The position numbers were made by a program, and so were the translations under genes. From positions 3,423,411 to 3,487,410 of the forward strand of contig NC_006370.1 of assembly GCF_000196255.1 (NCBI RefSeq): 64,000 nt of DNA. The letters run 5' to 3'. This DNA is from Photobacterium profundum SS9. Lineage in GTDB: Bacteria > Pseudomonadota > Gammaproteobacteria > Enterobacterales > Vibrionaceae. Under the pieces are notes generated by a model, which had not been told where the DNA came from, did not search any database, and saw only the letters and a program-made list of their open reading frames with translations. Below are positions 42,368 to 51,289 of this stretch, one piece after another (within the stretch, counting starts at the first letter, position 1; every line of letters starts with the position of its first letter).

Positions 42368-42718
42368 ATGACATTAGAAATTACTGGTAAAAACATTGAT
42401 ATTACTCCTGCTATCCGTGAACGTCTCGAGTTTAAATTCAAGAAGTTAGAGAAGTTTCAGCTACCACTAGTCAATAAGCATGTGATGATTAGTAAAGAGC
42501 CAAGTAAGACATTTAAAATTGAAGCATCCGCCGCTATTCCTGGAGGAAAGATTGTCGCCTCAGCGGAGCACAATGACCTATTCGGTGCTATCACCGAGCT
42601 TTATCAAAAACTAGAACGTCAAATTAATAAGCAAGCACACAAACCTGCAGCACGCCGTGCTAGTCACAGTGACAAACCAGTCATTGAAGAAGATGAAGTC
42701 GAAGCAGTAGATGCATAG
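42368..42718 (+). CDS. raiA: Ribosome-associated inhibitor RaiA (YfiA)
   Basis: Binds the 30S subunit near the decoding site in stationary phase or cold and keeps 70S ribosomes inactive. 116 aa of the beta-alpha-beta-beta-beta-alpha fold: LEITGKNIDITPAIRERLEF, then the DLFGAITELYQKLERQINK helix and an acidic tail. A CRP-dependent promoter is predicted upstream. Short terminator follows. Confidence 0.95.
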   Translation: MTLEITGKNIDITPAIRERLEFKFKKLEKFQLPLVNKHVMISKEPSKTFKIEASAAIPGGKIVASAEHNDLFGAITELYQKLERQINKQAHKPAARRASHSDKPVIEEDEVEAVDA

Positions 42719-42736
42719 TAAATAAAAGAGGATTCC

Positions 42737-42767
42737 AAACAGCCCTGCTACTATAGCGGGGCTGTTT
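42737..42767 (+). terminator. Terminator-like hairpin after raiA
   Basis: AAACAGCCC and GGGCTGTTT flank an inner GCTA/TAGC stem; the following T tract is weak (ACTTTT). Confidence 0.7.
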
Positions 42768-42827
42768 ACTTTTAATGCCCCCCGCTTCAAATATCTAATA
42801 GAGTCTGAAGAAAGCCTTATATTGATC

Positions 42828-42928
42828 TTGACAAGATCACGTAGGATTAATAATGTGGAGGCGATTCGTTACGCAAGAAACAAGCTAAAGACGAATAGAC
42901 AGCCTCCTCTGACCAAGGAGGCTTTTTT
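42828..42928 (+). promoter_or_regulatory. pheA promoter and leader with terminator hairpin
   Basis: TTGACA (42828-42833) and AATAAT (42849-42854, 15-bp spacer) predict a start near 42861. The leader then has ATTCGT/ACGAAT arms (42864-42869, 42891-42896) and, just before pheA, a hairpin GCCTCCT (42902-42908)/AGGAGGC (42916-42922) followed by six T residues. A second GGAGGC copy (42857-42862) could compete for the same left arm, but it overlaps the predicted start. No phenylalanine-rich leader peptide like E. coli PheL is visible. Confidence 0.5.
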
Positions 42929-42963
42929 GTATCAGAAAAGCCGATACGTAAGCAGGGAATACA

Positions 42964-44139
42964 ATGACCGAACAACACTACTCACTTGATGATATTCGTA
43001 AAAATGTTAGCCACATTGATAACGAGATACTTAAACTACTGTCTGAACGACGCTTACTGAGCTTAGAAGTCGCTAAAAGTAAAATTGGTACTGCGAAACC
43101 AGTACGCGATCAAGCACGAGAGCAAGAACTCTTGCTTCGTTTGATTAAAACAGGCAAGACGCAGCAGCTCGATGCTTTATATGTAACGCAAATTTTTCAT
43201 ACCATTATTGAAGACTCGGTATTATTTCAACAAGCGTATCTGCAAAAATTAGCGAACCCTGATAGCTTACAGCCTGTGGCTCGTGTGTCTTTCCTTGGAG
43301 CGAAAGGTTCATACTCTCACCTTGCAAGCCGTAACTACTTTAGCCGTAAGCAAACCAAACTCGTTGAGATGAGCTGTTCTACATTCCGTGATGTGTTGAA
43401 CATTGTTGAAACAGGCAATGCTGATTATGGTGTGTTGCCAATTGAAAATACCAGCTCTGGTTCAATCAATGAAGTGTATGACTTACTGCAACACACTAGC
43501 TTATCGATCGTCGGTGAAATAACGCAACCGATTGAACATTGCTTGCTCACTGTTGGTGATGTCGATGTCAAAGGAATTAACACCTTATATTCCCACCCTC
43601 AGCCGCACCAACAGTGCAGTGAATACTTACATTCAATGGGCGACATCACACAAGAGTACTGCTCTAGTACTGCCGAAGCGATGCAAAAAGTGGCAGAGTT
43701 GAACCTACCGAATGTGGCTGCCATTGGTAATGCATCAAGTGGTAAACTTTACGGTCTTACCCCTGTAAAAGGGAATATTGCCAATCAACAAGAAAACTTC
43801 ACTCGCTTCATTGTTGTTGCCCGTAAACCTGTCGATGTCACGTCATTGATCCCAGCAAAAAGTACCTTGATTATGTCTACGGCTCAGAAAGCGGGTTCAC
43901 TGGTCGAATGTTTAATGGTATTGCGTAACTTGAACATTAATATGACCAAGCTAGAGTCACGCCCAGTGATCGGTAACCCATGGGAAGAGATGTTCTATTT
44001 AGATGTTGAAGAGAATTTAAAATCTGATGTGATGCAGCAAGCATTAGAAGAGTTAACACGTCTGACGCGCTTCATTAAAGTGCTAGGTTGTTACCCAAGC
44101 GAGAATATAAAACCTACAGAAGTTGAGATCGAAGAATAG
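42964..44139 (+). CDS. pheA: Bifunctional chorismate mutase / prephenate dehydratase PheA
   Basis: Converts chorismate to prephenate and then phenylpyruvate for phenylalanine synthesis. 391 aa. N-terminal AroQ chorismate mutase (RKNVSHIDNEILKLLSERR, residues about 8-90), central dehydratase with the catalytic TRF (ENFTRFIVVARK), and a C-terminal ACT domain with the ESRP phenylalanine-binding motif. Convergent with tyrA; neighbours are as in E. coli. Confidence 0.96.
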   Translation: MTEQHYSLDDIRKNVSHIDNEILKLLSERRLLSLEVAKSKIGTAKPVRDQAREQELLLRLIKTGKTQQLDALYVTQIFHTIIEDSVLFQQAYLQKLANPDSLQPVARVSFLGAKGSYSHLASRNYFSRKQTKLVEMSCSTFRDVLNIVETGNADYGVLPIENTSSGSINEVYDLLQHTSLSIVGEITQPIEHCLLTVGDVDVKGINTLYSHPQPHQQCSEYLHSMGDITQEYCSSTAEAMQKVAELNLPNVAAIGNASSGKLYGLTPVKGNIANQQENFTRFIVVARKPVDVTSLIPAKSTLIMSTAQKAGSLVECLMVLRNLNINMTKLESRPVIGNPWEEMFYLDVEENLKSDVMQQALEELTRLTRFIKVLGCYPSENIKPTEVEIEE

Positions 44140-44152
44140 TCCCCATATAAAC

Positions 44153-44183
44153 GCGAGTATCTTATCTAGATACTCGCTTTTTT
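44153..44183. terminator. Terminator between pheA and tyrA
   Basis: GCGAGTATCT (44153-44162) and AGATACTCGC (44168-44177) around a 5-nt loop, followed by six T residues. Confidence 0.88.
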
Positions 44184-44206
44184 AATTCTTTCTTTATTGA
44201 TTGATG

Positions 44207-45334
44207 TTACGAACGGTGGGTTGAATCGTTCGCTTGCCTTAACAAACCTTGGCTTTCAGCAAGGAAGTGTCCCGCATAATCACCGAACCAATGCTCGACC
44301 TGATTAAATGCTTGTTTGAACGCCTCTTTATCTTGCGTCTCAAGCATCTTGATAGCCTCACCAAAACGTTGGTGGAAGCGTTTAATCATCGCAACGTTTT
44401 GCGGCGCAGACATAATAATGTCGGCATACAATTGTGCATCTTGAGCAAACAAGCGACCGACCATTGCAAGTTCTAAGCGATAAATCGGTGAACTTAACGA
44501 CATGAGTTGCTCGATCTTCGGATCTTCCTCTGCCAAATGCACACCATAAACAAATGACGTAAAGTGGCGTAAAGCTTGGATCAGCGTCATACCTTGATCA
44601 TGTTCAATCGCACTAATACGATTTAGCGTTGCCCCCCAAATCTGAAATTGCTCAAGTAACCATTGGTAATTTTCAGGGTTTCGCCCATCGCAATACACAA
44701 TCACTTGCTTCGCCAAGCTAGAAATATCGGGACCAAACATTGGATGTAAACCAATCACGGGGCCATTATGCACTTCTAGCATTGCCTGTAATGGGCCACT
44801 CTTGATCGAGGTTAAATCAGCAAGAATACAGTCATCTGGTAAGTTGGAAAGTTTACCAATGATTTGCTCAGTGATGTTAATCGGTACAGAGACGACAACC
44901 ATACCCGCATCTGCAAGGATCTCATCCGCACGATCCCAATCTTGGCTGCCTAGTTGACGTACTTGGTAACCTGAAAGTTCAAATAAACGACAGAACAATC
45001 CACCTAGCTGACCATGCCCACCCACAACAACAATAGGGCGAAGTTCAGGCTTTAAGCATTTAAACCCTGAATCATTTTCACTCGAATAAGATTCACGCAT
45101 GGTACGGCGCAAAATGTCTTCAATCAGATCAGGCGGCACACCTTTTTGCTCAGCTTCATGACGGCGTGAGGCTAACATTGCGGCTTCACGGTCTGGCGCA
45201 TAAATAGGTAAACCATGCAGGCTTTTAACATGACCCACTTCTTCTACTAATGATAAACGGCGAGCTAAAAGCTCTACCATTTGCTGATCAACATCATCGA
45301 TTTGATCTCTTAATTTGCTCAGTTCAGCAACCAT
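44207..45334 (-). CDS. tyrA: Bifunctional chorismate mutase / prephenate dehydrogenase TyrA
   Basis: Converts chorismate to prephenate and oxidises it to 4-hydroxyphenylpyruvate with NAD for tyrosine synthesis. 375 aa. N-terminal AroQ mutase ([20 protein letters not shown]), then a Rossmann NAD domain ([19 protein letters not shown] near residue 105) and the all-helical dimer domain. It follows aroF on the same strand at 162 bp; an internal hairpin lies between them. Confidence 0.96.
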   Translation of the reverse strand: MVAELSKLRDQIDDVDQQMVELLARRLSLVEEVGHVKSLHGLPIYAPDREAAMLASRRHEAEQKGVPPDLIEDILRRTMRESYSSENDSGFKCLKPELRPIVVVGGHGQLGGLFCRLFELSGYQVRQLGSQDWDRADEILADAGMVVVSVPINITEQIIGKLSNLPDDCILADLTSIKSGPLQAMLEVHNGPVIGLHPMFGPDISSLAKQVIVYCDGRNPENYQWLLEQFQIWGATLNRISAIEHDQGMTLIQALRHFTSFVYGVHLAEEDPKIEQLMSLSSPIYRLELAMVGRLFAQDAQLYADIIMSAPQNVAMIKRFHQRFGEAIKMLETQDKEAFKQAFNQVEHWFGDYAGHFLAESQGLLRQANDSTHRS

Positions 45335-45420
45335 GATCTCACTGTCCGTATTTGTCTGCTAAGTATCTGATGAATTAAATATTACCGTTTAGCATCGCGC
45401 TGTTTATTCAATGCAAAGAA

Positions 45421-45456
45421 AAAGCGCAGATTTATAAGCATAAATGGGCGCTTTTC
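45421..45456 (-). terminator. Intercistronic hairpin between aroF and tyrA
   Basis: On the minus strand AAAAGCGC ... GCGCTTTTT encloses an ATTTA/TAAAT inner stem; T residues follow. It could reduce read-through from aroF into tyrA. Confidence 0.55.
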
Positions 45457-45496
45457 TTTGGCTAAACCAGTATTACGTTTAAATGATACGAAGTAT

Positions 45497-46570
45497 TTAT
45501 CCTTCGCAGCGATCCTTTAAGAAAGGCGTTAATTCTTTACGCGTACGACGTAATAGTGTTTCTGTATCTTCCCAGCTGATACATGCATCGGTAATCGATA
45601 CCCCATAAGCCATTTCTTCGCGCGGTAAATCAGCGCTTTGACTACCTTCATTTAAATGGCTTTCAATCATCAAACCAATGATCGATTTATTACCTTCACG
45701 GATTTGATGAAGTACATCTTCAGCGACTAATGGCTGACGACGGTAATCTTTACGTGAATTCGCATGGCTACAGTCTACCATCAAGGATGGTGAAAGACCT
45801 GACTGATGCATCTCATTTTCACACTCAGTAACCGAGACTGAATCATAATTCGTTTGCTTACCGCCACGTAAAATTACATGGCCATCAGGGTTTCCTTGGG
45901 TGTTCAACAGCGCCACCTGACCTTCTGGATTAATCCCCATAAAACGGTGCCCAGAAGCTGCAGCTTTCATGGCATTGATAGCCGTTGCCAAACTTCCATC
46001 AGTACCATTTTTAAACCCAACGGGCATTGAAAGGCCACTTGCCATTTCACGGTGTGTTTGTGATTCAGTGGTACGTGCACCAATGGCTGCCCAACTGAAT
46101 AAATCACCTAAGTATTGAGGACTGATCGGATCAAGCGCTTCTGTTGCTAAAGGAATCCCCATTTCAACCAAGTCAATGAGTAGCTGACGACCAATGTGTA
46201 AACCTTCTTCCACTTCAAAAGAGCCATCAAGATGCGGGTCATTGATAAGACCTTTCCAACCAACTGTTGTACGTGGTTTTTCAAAATAAACGCGCATTAC
46301 AATGTACAGTTGATCACTTAGCTCTTCAGAAAGCTGCTTCAATTTTTGGGCGTACGCTTTCGCTGCGTCAATATCGTGAATTGAGCATGGTCCGCATACC
46401 ACGAGTAAACGGTGGTCACGCTTGTGAGTAATATCTGCAATGGTTTGACGAGATTCACGAATGAAGTTCAGTGCTGTTTCACTGAGTGGCAACCTGGCTT
46501 TTAGTTGTTGAGGAGTGATCAATACGCATTCATCTTGAATATGTACATTATTCAGTTGGTCTTTTTGCAT
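45497..46570 (-). CDS. aroF: DAHP synthase, tyrosine-sensitive type (AroF)
   Basis: First enzyme of the shikimate pathway: phosphoenolpyruvate plus erythrose-4-phosphate gives DAHP. The start at 46570 (MQKDQLNNVHIQDE) gives 357 aa and matches E. coli AroF closely; AGGAAA stands upstream. Conserved blocks: VVCGPCSIHD, PRTTVGWKGLINDPHLDGSF, GARTTESQTHRE and SLMVDCSHANS. Paired TyrR boxes upstream and tyrA downstream fit regulation by tyrosine. Confidence 0.96.
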   Translation of the reverse strand: MQKDQLNNVHIQDECVLITPQQLKARLPLSETALNFIRESRQTIADITHKRDHRLLVVCGPCSIHDIDAAKAYAQKLKQLSEELSDQLYIVMRVYFEKPRTTVGWKGLINDPHLDGSFEVEEGLHIGRQLLIDLVEMGIPLATEALDPISPQYLGDLFSWAAIGARTTESQTHREMASGLSMPVGFKNGTDGSLATAINAMKAAASGHRFMGINPEGQVALLNTQGNPDGHVILRGGKQTNYDSVSVTECENEMHQSGLSPSLMVDCSHANSRKDYRRQPLVAEDVLHQIREGNKSIIGLMIESHLNEGSQSADLPREEMAYGVSITDACISWEDTETLLRRTRKELTPFLKDRCEG

Positions 46571-46667
46571 GGTGGCTTTCCTCAATCTATTCTGGGTAGT
46601 AGAAGGCAAAGCCGTTCTCACTAACTATATTCAATATTTAGCAGGTATCTCCTGCTCTCTGGTTAAC

Positions 46668-46697
46668 AACATAACAAGTGATTTCCCTCCTTGGCAA
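46668..46697 (-). promoter_or_regulatory. aroF promoter (predicted)
   Basis: Minus strand TTGCCA (46697-46692), 18-bp spacer, TATGTT (46673-46668). Moderate match; placed directly downstream of the TyrR boxes. Confidence 0.5.
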
Positions 46698-46702
46698 TAC
46701 CC

Positions 46703-46740
46703 TGTAAAGAATATATACCACTCGTAAACTTAAGTTTACA
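46703..46740 (-). promoter_or_regulatory. Paired TyrR boxes upstream of aroF
   Basis: CGTAAA-N6-TTTACA (46723-46740) differs from the strong TyrR box TGTAAA-N6-TTTACA by one base. An adjacent weaker box begins TGTAAA at 46703 and ends ATACCA at 46720. The strong/weak pair two turns apart is the arrangement known for TyrR-repressed genes such as aroF-tyrA. Confidence 0.8.
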
Positions 46741-46814
46741 CTAAATGGTTTTTTGGCTATCTGAACAAACACAGGTAACCTATCTAAAGAGCCCACTCGT
46801 TCAACACTATTATC

Positions 46815-48533
46815 ATGGAACTGATTTTTTCATTACTCCAACAGCTCAGTGTTTATTTAGTTATTGCTTATCTACTAAGTAAAACCCCGTTGTTTATGCC
46901 ACTCACTACGGTATCTGGCCGATTATCCCAACGTTTTTCATGTTATGTCTTATTCTCTCTTTTTTGTATTTTAGGCACCTACTTTGGCCTCAACATTGAA
47001 GATGCTATCGCGAATACACGCGCGATAGGTGCTGTAATGGGAGGGTTACTCGGTGGGCCCATTGTGGGGTTTGCTGTGGGCTTAACTGGCGGCATGCACC
47101 GTTACAGCATGGGAGGCTTTACTGATGTCGCTTGCGCTATCTCTACCACAACTGAAGGGTTGCTTGGTGGGCTCTTACACAGCTACTACGTACGCCGCGG
47201 GCAAGTCGACCAGCTTTACAGGCCTTTCATCGTTTTCACGATTACATTAGTCGCTGAAATCATTCAAATGTTTATCATTTTAATCGTGGCTGAACCCTAC
47301 GATAAAGCCTTACACCTTGTCAGCGCCATAGCCTTACCAATGGTCATTGCTAACTCGTTAGGCGCAGCTTTATTCATGAGTATCATTCAAGATAGAAAAA
47401 CGATTTATGAAAAATATTCAGCTGCATTTTCCAGTCGAGCATTAAAAATAGCCCAACGCTCTGTCGGCATTTTAAGCCAAGGATTTAATGAAGAAAGTAC
47501 AAAAAAAATAGCCAAAATCGTTTATGAGGAAACGGGCGTTGGCGCAGTTGCCATTACAGATCGAGATAAAATATTAGCGTTTATTGGTATCGGTGATGAT
47601 CACCATTTACCCGGTACACCAATATCGTCTGGCTATACTCGTCGATCGATAGATAACTGCGAATTGGTTTACGCAGATGGCCATGATATGCCTTACTGTT
47701 GTTCGCTAAGCAACCGCTGTAAATTAGGCTCTGCACTTGTTATTCCTTTAGTGGGAGGAAATAACGATGTGCTAGGAACAATAAAACTGTACGAACCAAA
47801 GCGTAAACTATTCTCTACAGTGAACCTAACATTAGGTGAAGGCATTGCTAAATTGCTTTCAAATCAAATTTTAACTGGACGCTATGAACAACAACAAATC
47901 TTACTGACTCAAGCAGAGCTGCGTTTACTACAAGCCCAAGTTAATCCTCACTTCCTATTCAATGCCCTCAATACGATTAGTGCAATAATTCGTCGAGACC
48001 CCGATAAAGCACGCCAGTTGATCCAACATCTATCACAATTCTTCCGTCGTAATTTAAAGCAAAACATCGAAACCGTTACTATTAGCGAAGAACTACAGCA
48101 TGTTCGATCTTACTTAGAAATTGAGCTCGCACGTTTTTCTGATCGCCTGAATGTTGAAATCATTGTGCCCGATGAGCTAATGAGCATTAATTTACCGACG
48201 TTTACCTTACAACCCTTAGTTGAAAATGCCATTAAGCACGGTACTTCATCATTGCTCGAGAATGGTCAAATCATTATTCGGGGGTACGTTTTTGACAATC
48301 ATTTGGTTTTGGAAGTAGAAGATAATGCAGGCACCTACCAACCAGTCAGCGAAGAAAGTGGGCTAGGCATGAAAATTGTCGATAAGCGGTTAAAAAACAT
48401 GTTTGGGCAACAATACGGTTTAAAGATGAGTAGTCAGCCTAATATATGGACACGGGCTACAATTACACTACCAGAAGATAAAACCTTGCAGCACAATGAT
48501 ATAAACAAAACATACACCGCAGAAAACAAGTAA
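46815..48533 (+). CDS. btsS: Sensor histidine kinase BtsS-like (LytS/YehU family)
   Basis: Membrane sensor kinase of the LytS/YehU type; E. coli BtsS senses extracellular pyruvate. 572 aa. N-terminal 5TM-Lyt domain (residues 1 to about 190, with NTRAIGAVMGGLLGGPIVGF), a GAF-like segment (about 220-345), then the HisKA_7TM-type kinase with His379 in QVNPHFLFNALNT and ATPase box ENAIKHG. Its partner btsR would directly follow, but a 6.65-kb insertion begins right after the stop codon. Divergent from aroF. Confidence 0.9.
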   Translation: MELIFSLLQQLSVYLVIAYLLSKTPLFMPLTTVSGRLSQRFSCYVLFSLFCILGTYFGLNIEDAIANTRAIGAVMGGLLGGPIVGFAVGLTGGMHRYSMGGFTDVACAISTTTEGLLGGLLHSYYVRRGQVDQLYRPFIVFTITLVAEIIQMFIILIVAEPYDKALHLVSAIALPMVIANSLGAALFMSIIQDRKTIYEKYSAAFSSRALKIAQRSVGILSQGFNEESTKKIAKIVYEETGVGAVAITDRDKILAFIGIGDDHHLPGTPISSGYTRRSIDNCELVYADGHDMPYCCSLSNRCKLGSALVIPLVGGNNDVLGTIKLYEPKRKLFSTVNLTLGEGIAKLLSNQILTGRYEQQQILLTQAELRLLQAQVNPHFLFNALNTISAIIRRDPDKARQLIQHLSQFFRRNLKQNIETVTISEELQHVRSYLEIELARFSDRLNVEIIVPDELMSINLPTFTLQPLVENAIKHGTSSLLENGQIIIRGYVFDNHLVLEVEDNAGTYQPVSEESGLGMKIVDKRLKNMFGQQYGLKMSSQPNIWTRATITLPEDKTLQHNDINKTYTAENK

Positions 48534-48538
48534 GATCG
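48532..48538 (+). repeat. Left copy of 7-bp target duplication
   Basis: AAGATCG directly before the left miniature element; the same 7 bases follow the right miniature element at 55188-55194. IS6-family elements generate 8-bp duplications; here the eighth base differs (T against C). Confidence 0.7.
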
Positions 48539-48647
48539 GGTTCTGTCGCAAATAGAGTTTTTCAGCCAAAATTAAAAATTAAATCGATTTAAAACAGATA
48601 GTTAAGAAATGGAAAAACGTCCAAATTTGCCATTTGCGACAGAACCC
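48539..48647 (+). mobile_element. IS6-type miniature inverted-repeat element, left copy
   Basis: 109 bp with ends GGGTTCTGTCGCAAAT and its complement (the outermost G at 48538 is shared with the duplication). No coding capacity. It is about 85-90% identical to 55078-55187 in the same orientation, and its ends match those of the IS6 remnant at 52599-53252. Confidence 0.88.
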
Positions 48648-48906
48648 ATCTTCGTGACATTCTCAATAACCGCTTCACGAACGTGACCAATGTGCTTATT
48701 GAGAAACGTCAGCCATTCCTGCTGTCGATTGAAAAGGGCTTTAAGTGGTTTGTCTGGGTGCATAGACAGGAAGATACCTGTCCATGCCTATGATGAAGAA
48801 GGGGCAATTTGATTGTTGGTTACGTCATGATGAACGTGAAATCCTTGTGCGGGAGAGATCCGCCTTTATGAATCGTTTATTCAATGTTGAAGTGATTTAC
48901 TCGTAA
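48647..48906 (+). pseudogene. Unrecognised gene fragment inside the island
   Basis: A reading frame from the element edge (HLRDILNNRFTNVTNVLIEK ...) stops at 48793; another frame continues from 48784 to a TAA at 48906 (MKKGQFDCWLRHDEREILVR). Together they look like the last ~85 residues of one protein broken by a frameshift and cut off by the miniature element. I do not recognise the family. Confidence 0.4.
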
Positions 48907-48943
48907 CTTTAAGCCAATGACTGGCTAAATCTACCTTATCTGA

Positions 48944-49651
48944 TTATTTGCAACACTCCCGATTGGGTATATGCATGTCCAATTTAACTCGATTTATTTG
49001 TCTTAAATGCTTATAGACGGTTGCGGTACTCACACTGAGTTCTGAACTGACTATTTTGGTTGTAATAGGAAGTTCGAATAAACCAATTTTATATAATTGC
49101 TTGATGATTTCTTGCACTTTGTTTTTGCTTGGCACATTGGTATCTGAATAAACTTGATGTTTTATTGGATCAAGGTGGCTTAATACCATGCTATTAATAT
49201 CATTAGAAAAATTTTCTGTTTTTCTCTTAACTGGCTCATGCATGAATGATTTCATAAAAGAGTACATTGAAACTTCTAATGAATAATTAATGCAAATCAT
49301 ACCTATTGCAACGCCGTCGAAATTCGTAATCAGCGTTGATGATGATTTGAATGTTCTCTTTTCACCATTCTTATTTGAAAAATAGACATCCCAAGTTTCG
49401 TTCGAATTACAGAATTCTGATAGTTTCTCTAGTGCGATATTCGTTACAGGAGCACCTATCTTTCGTCCGGTGACATGACCATTCACAATATGGATAACGG
49501 ATTCGTGTAAGTTTTCGAAACTATGTAGCACTAGTTCGCAGTTGTCACCAAACATGGTGCCAAGACATTCCATAAATGGTATTTGGGACTTAAGTATTAG
49601 CCTGTCTGACTCTGTGAACTCATGCGACGTTAATGCGTCCATCTTTATCAT
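48944..49651 (-). CDS. YheO/DauR-like transcriptional regulator
   Basis: 235 aa. N-terminal PAS-like YheO domain (QIPFMECLGTMFGDNCELVL, IGAPVTNIALEKL) and a C-terminal helix-turn-helix (VSTATVYKHLRQINR). DauR and YheO members control amino-acid genes, DauR notably D-arginine catabolism. It is divergent from the isomerase-ridA-MFS set and probably controls it. The 199-bp shared promoter region shows no clear palindrome. Confidence 0.85.
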   Translation of the reverse strand: MIKMDALTSHEFTESDRLILKSQIPFMECLGTMFGDNCELVLHSFENLHESVIHIVNGHVTGRKIGAPVTNIALEKLSEFCNSNETWDVYFSNKNGEKRTFKSSSTLITNFDGVAIGMICINYSLEVSMYSFMKSFMHEPVKRKTENFSNDINSMVLSHLDPIKHQVYSDTNVPSKNKVQEIIKQLYKIGLFELPITTKIVSSELSVSTATVYKHLRQINRVKLDMHIPNRECCK

Positions 49652-49850
49652 CTTCTATTTTAGATTCATATCTTCATTCTATCTTAATTAGCTACTAAGT
49701 AAAACTTTCGAATGCTGAGTTAACTACAAGTTGACCAAATCACCAAATACTTTACTTATTGTGCGTTTTTTGAGTGATGTCACATTAAATGCCCGTCTCT
49801 TTCTGTAGATTTGCAGCCACTTAAACACGACAACAGCAAGTGGTCATGAT

Positions 49851-50811
49851 ATGAAACTAGGTATAGAAACAGAGGCTTATCATTTATTGTTCCAAACCAA
49901 GCGTATGGATATCTTTGGTTTCATCGAACAGGCGTGGAAGTTAGGGTTAGACGGCGTAGAAATAAATATTATTCCCGATCACAATTTGCATCCCGAGTTT
50001 GGTGTTCTTGATGGTGACGATCCTGTTTACCTAGCCCGCGTAAAAGAAGCAATTCAATTTCGTAATTTATATTGTGAATTAGATGCACGCCTTACCGATG
50101 AAGTGTCGTTGACCCGCGCGATTAATATTGCCAAAGGGATCGGTGCAGATGTTATTCGTACCTATATTAATGTTAATGAATTTGATCCTGCGCTGATGAA
50201 AAAAGCGATCACTGATGTTAAGAAAATCGTTCCTCTTCTTAGGAAGAACCGCATTAAATTAGCGATTGAAAACCATGAAGATGAAACAGCAGACGAAATT
50301 ATTGCTGTTGTGAAAGGTGTTGATTCGATATGGGTTGGTGCTCACTGTGATGTTGGTAACACGCATGATGGCGTGGGAAGAACCCGTAGAAGCCGTTGAT
50401 AAATTAGCGCCATATACTTATACAACTCATTTCAAAGATCATATCGTCGTTTTACATGATGACGAACCTGTTGTATGTGGTGTGCCTATTGGTGATGGCT
50501 CAATTGACATTGATAAGTGTTTCCGTCTGTTGGTTGAGAAAGCCCCAATAACCCGAATTAATATTGAAACGTGTTTTCCTTACTGCGCTCGTTTTGCTCG
50601 TGAAAAAGGCACAGGGGGGGTAACTGAATTTACGGGTGCATTTGAAATCAAAGAGCCGCCATTTGATCCAAATCTTATTAAGCCGATGGAATATTATTAT
50701 CCACTCAATATTTCACAGGAAGCACTTGACGTTTTAATGAATGCTCAAGTTGAAGGTGTAAAACGTTCTGTAAAAGCCCTTAAAGCATTACGTGATAAAT
50801 ATTGTCGTTAA
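49851..50811 (+). pseudogene. Xylose-isomerase-like TIM-barrel protein (sugar isomerase/epimerase), frameshifted
   Basis: The frame from 49851 gives a TIM-barrel isomerase (KLGIETEAYHLLFQ, GLDGVEINIIPDHNLHPEFG, IKLAIENHEDETADEIIAVV, HCDVGN), then breaks off within GNTHDGVG. The frame beginning inside at about 50340 continues the same protein (MMAWEEPVEAVDKLAPYTYT, THFKDH, INIETCFPYCARF) to 50811. One extra base, or two missing, near 50340-50375 would restore about 319 aa. Metal and catalytic residues (E in AIENHED, H in THFKDH, E in NIET) lie on both sides, so the truncated product should be inactive. Confidence 0.85.
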
Positions 50812-50827
50812 AAGAAAGAGATTAAAA

Positions 50828-51208
50828 ATGATTATTGAAACAAATAAAGCACCACAAGCGATTGGTCCATATTCTCAAGCGGTTAAAGCGGGCGAATACG
50901 TTTATATCTCTGGGTGTGTACCCTTCAGCCCTGAAGATGGTTCAATCCCGTTTACGGATATCGAAGGTCAGTCTGAACTGACTTTAAATAATCTTAAAGC
51001 AATTGTTGAAGCCGCAGGTGCTGAGATGTCTCAAGTTGTTAAAACAACTTGTTTCATTAGTGATTTAAATAACTTTGTTAAGTTTAACGGAGTATATGCC
51101 ACTTATTTTGAGCCTGGCTCTTTTCCAGCTCGAGCATGTGTCGAGGTGGCTCGTTTACCGAAGGATGTATTAATCGAAGTTGAAGCAGTTGTATATCTAA
51201 ATAAATAA
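50828..51208 (+). CDS. ridA: RidA-family enamine/imine deaminase
   Basis: 126 aa of the RidA/YjgF family, which hydrolyses reactive enamine/imine intermediates of amino-acid metabolism. Conserved IGPYSQAVKAGEYVYISG and the key arginine in FPARACVEVARLPKDVLIE. The ATG at 50828 is chosen because AAAGAGA precedes it; an upstream in-frame start overlaps the isomerase end. It probably belongs to an operon with the isomerase and the MFS gene. Confidence 0.9.
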   Translation: MIIETNKAPQAIGPYSQAVKAGEYVYISGCVPFSPEDGSIPFTDIEGQSELTLNNLKAIVEAAGAEMSQVVKTTCFISDLNNFVKFNGVYATYFEPGSFPARACVEVARLPKDVLIEVEAVVYLNK

Positions 51209-51289
51209 ATAAAATAAATAAAAAAAGGGGGAGTTTTTCTCCCCAATTTATTACCAAATTAACAGTTAATGACGTGTTGGAGAAACAAG

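Noticed and set aside
42852..42887. 11-codon ORF (MWRRFVTQETS) as a pheA leader peptide
   Set aside because: It has no phenylalanine codon enrichment, and its ATG overlaps the predicted promoter -10 region.
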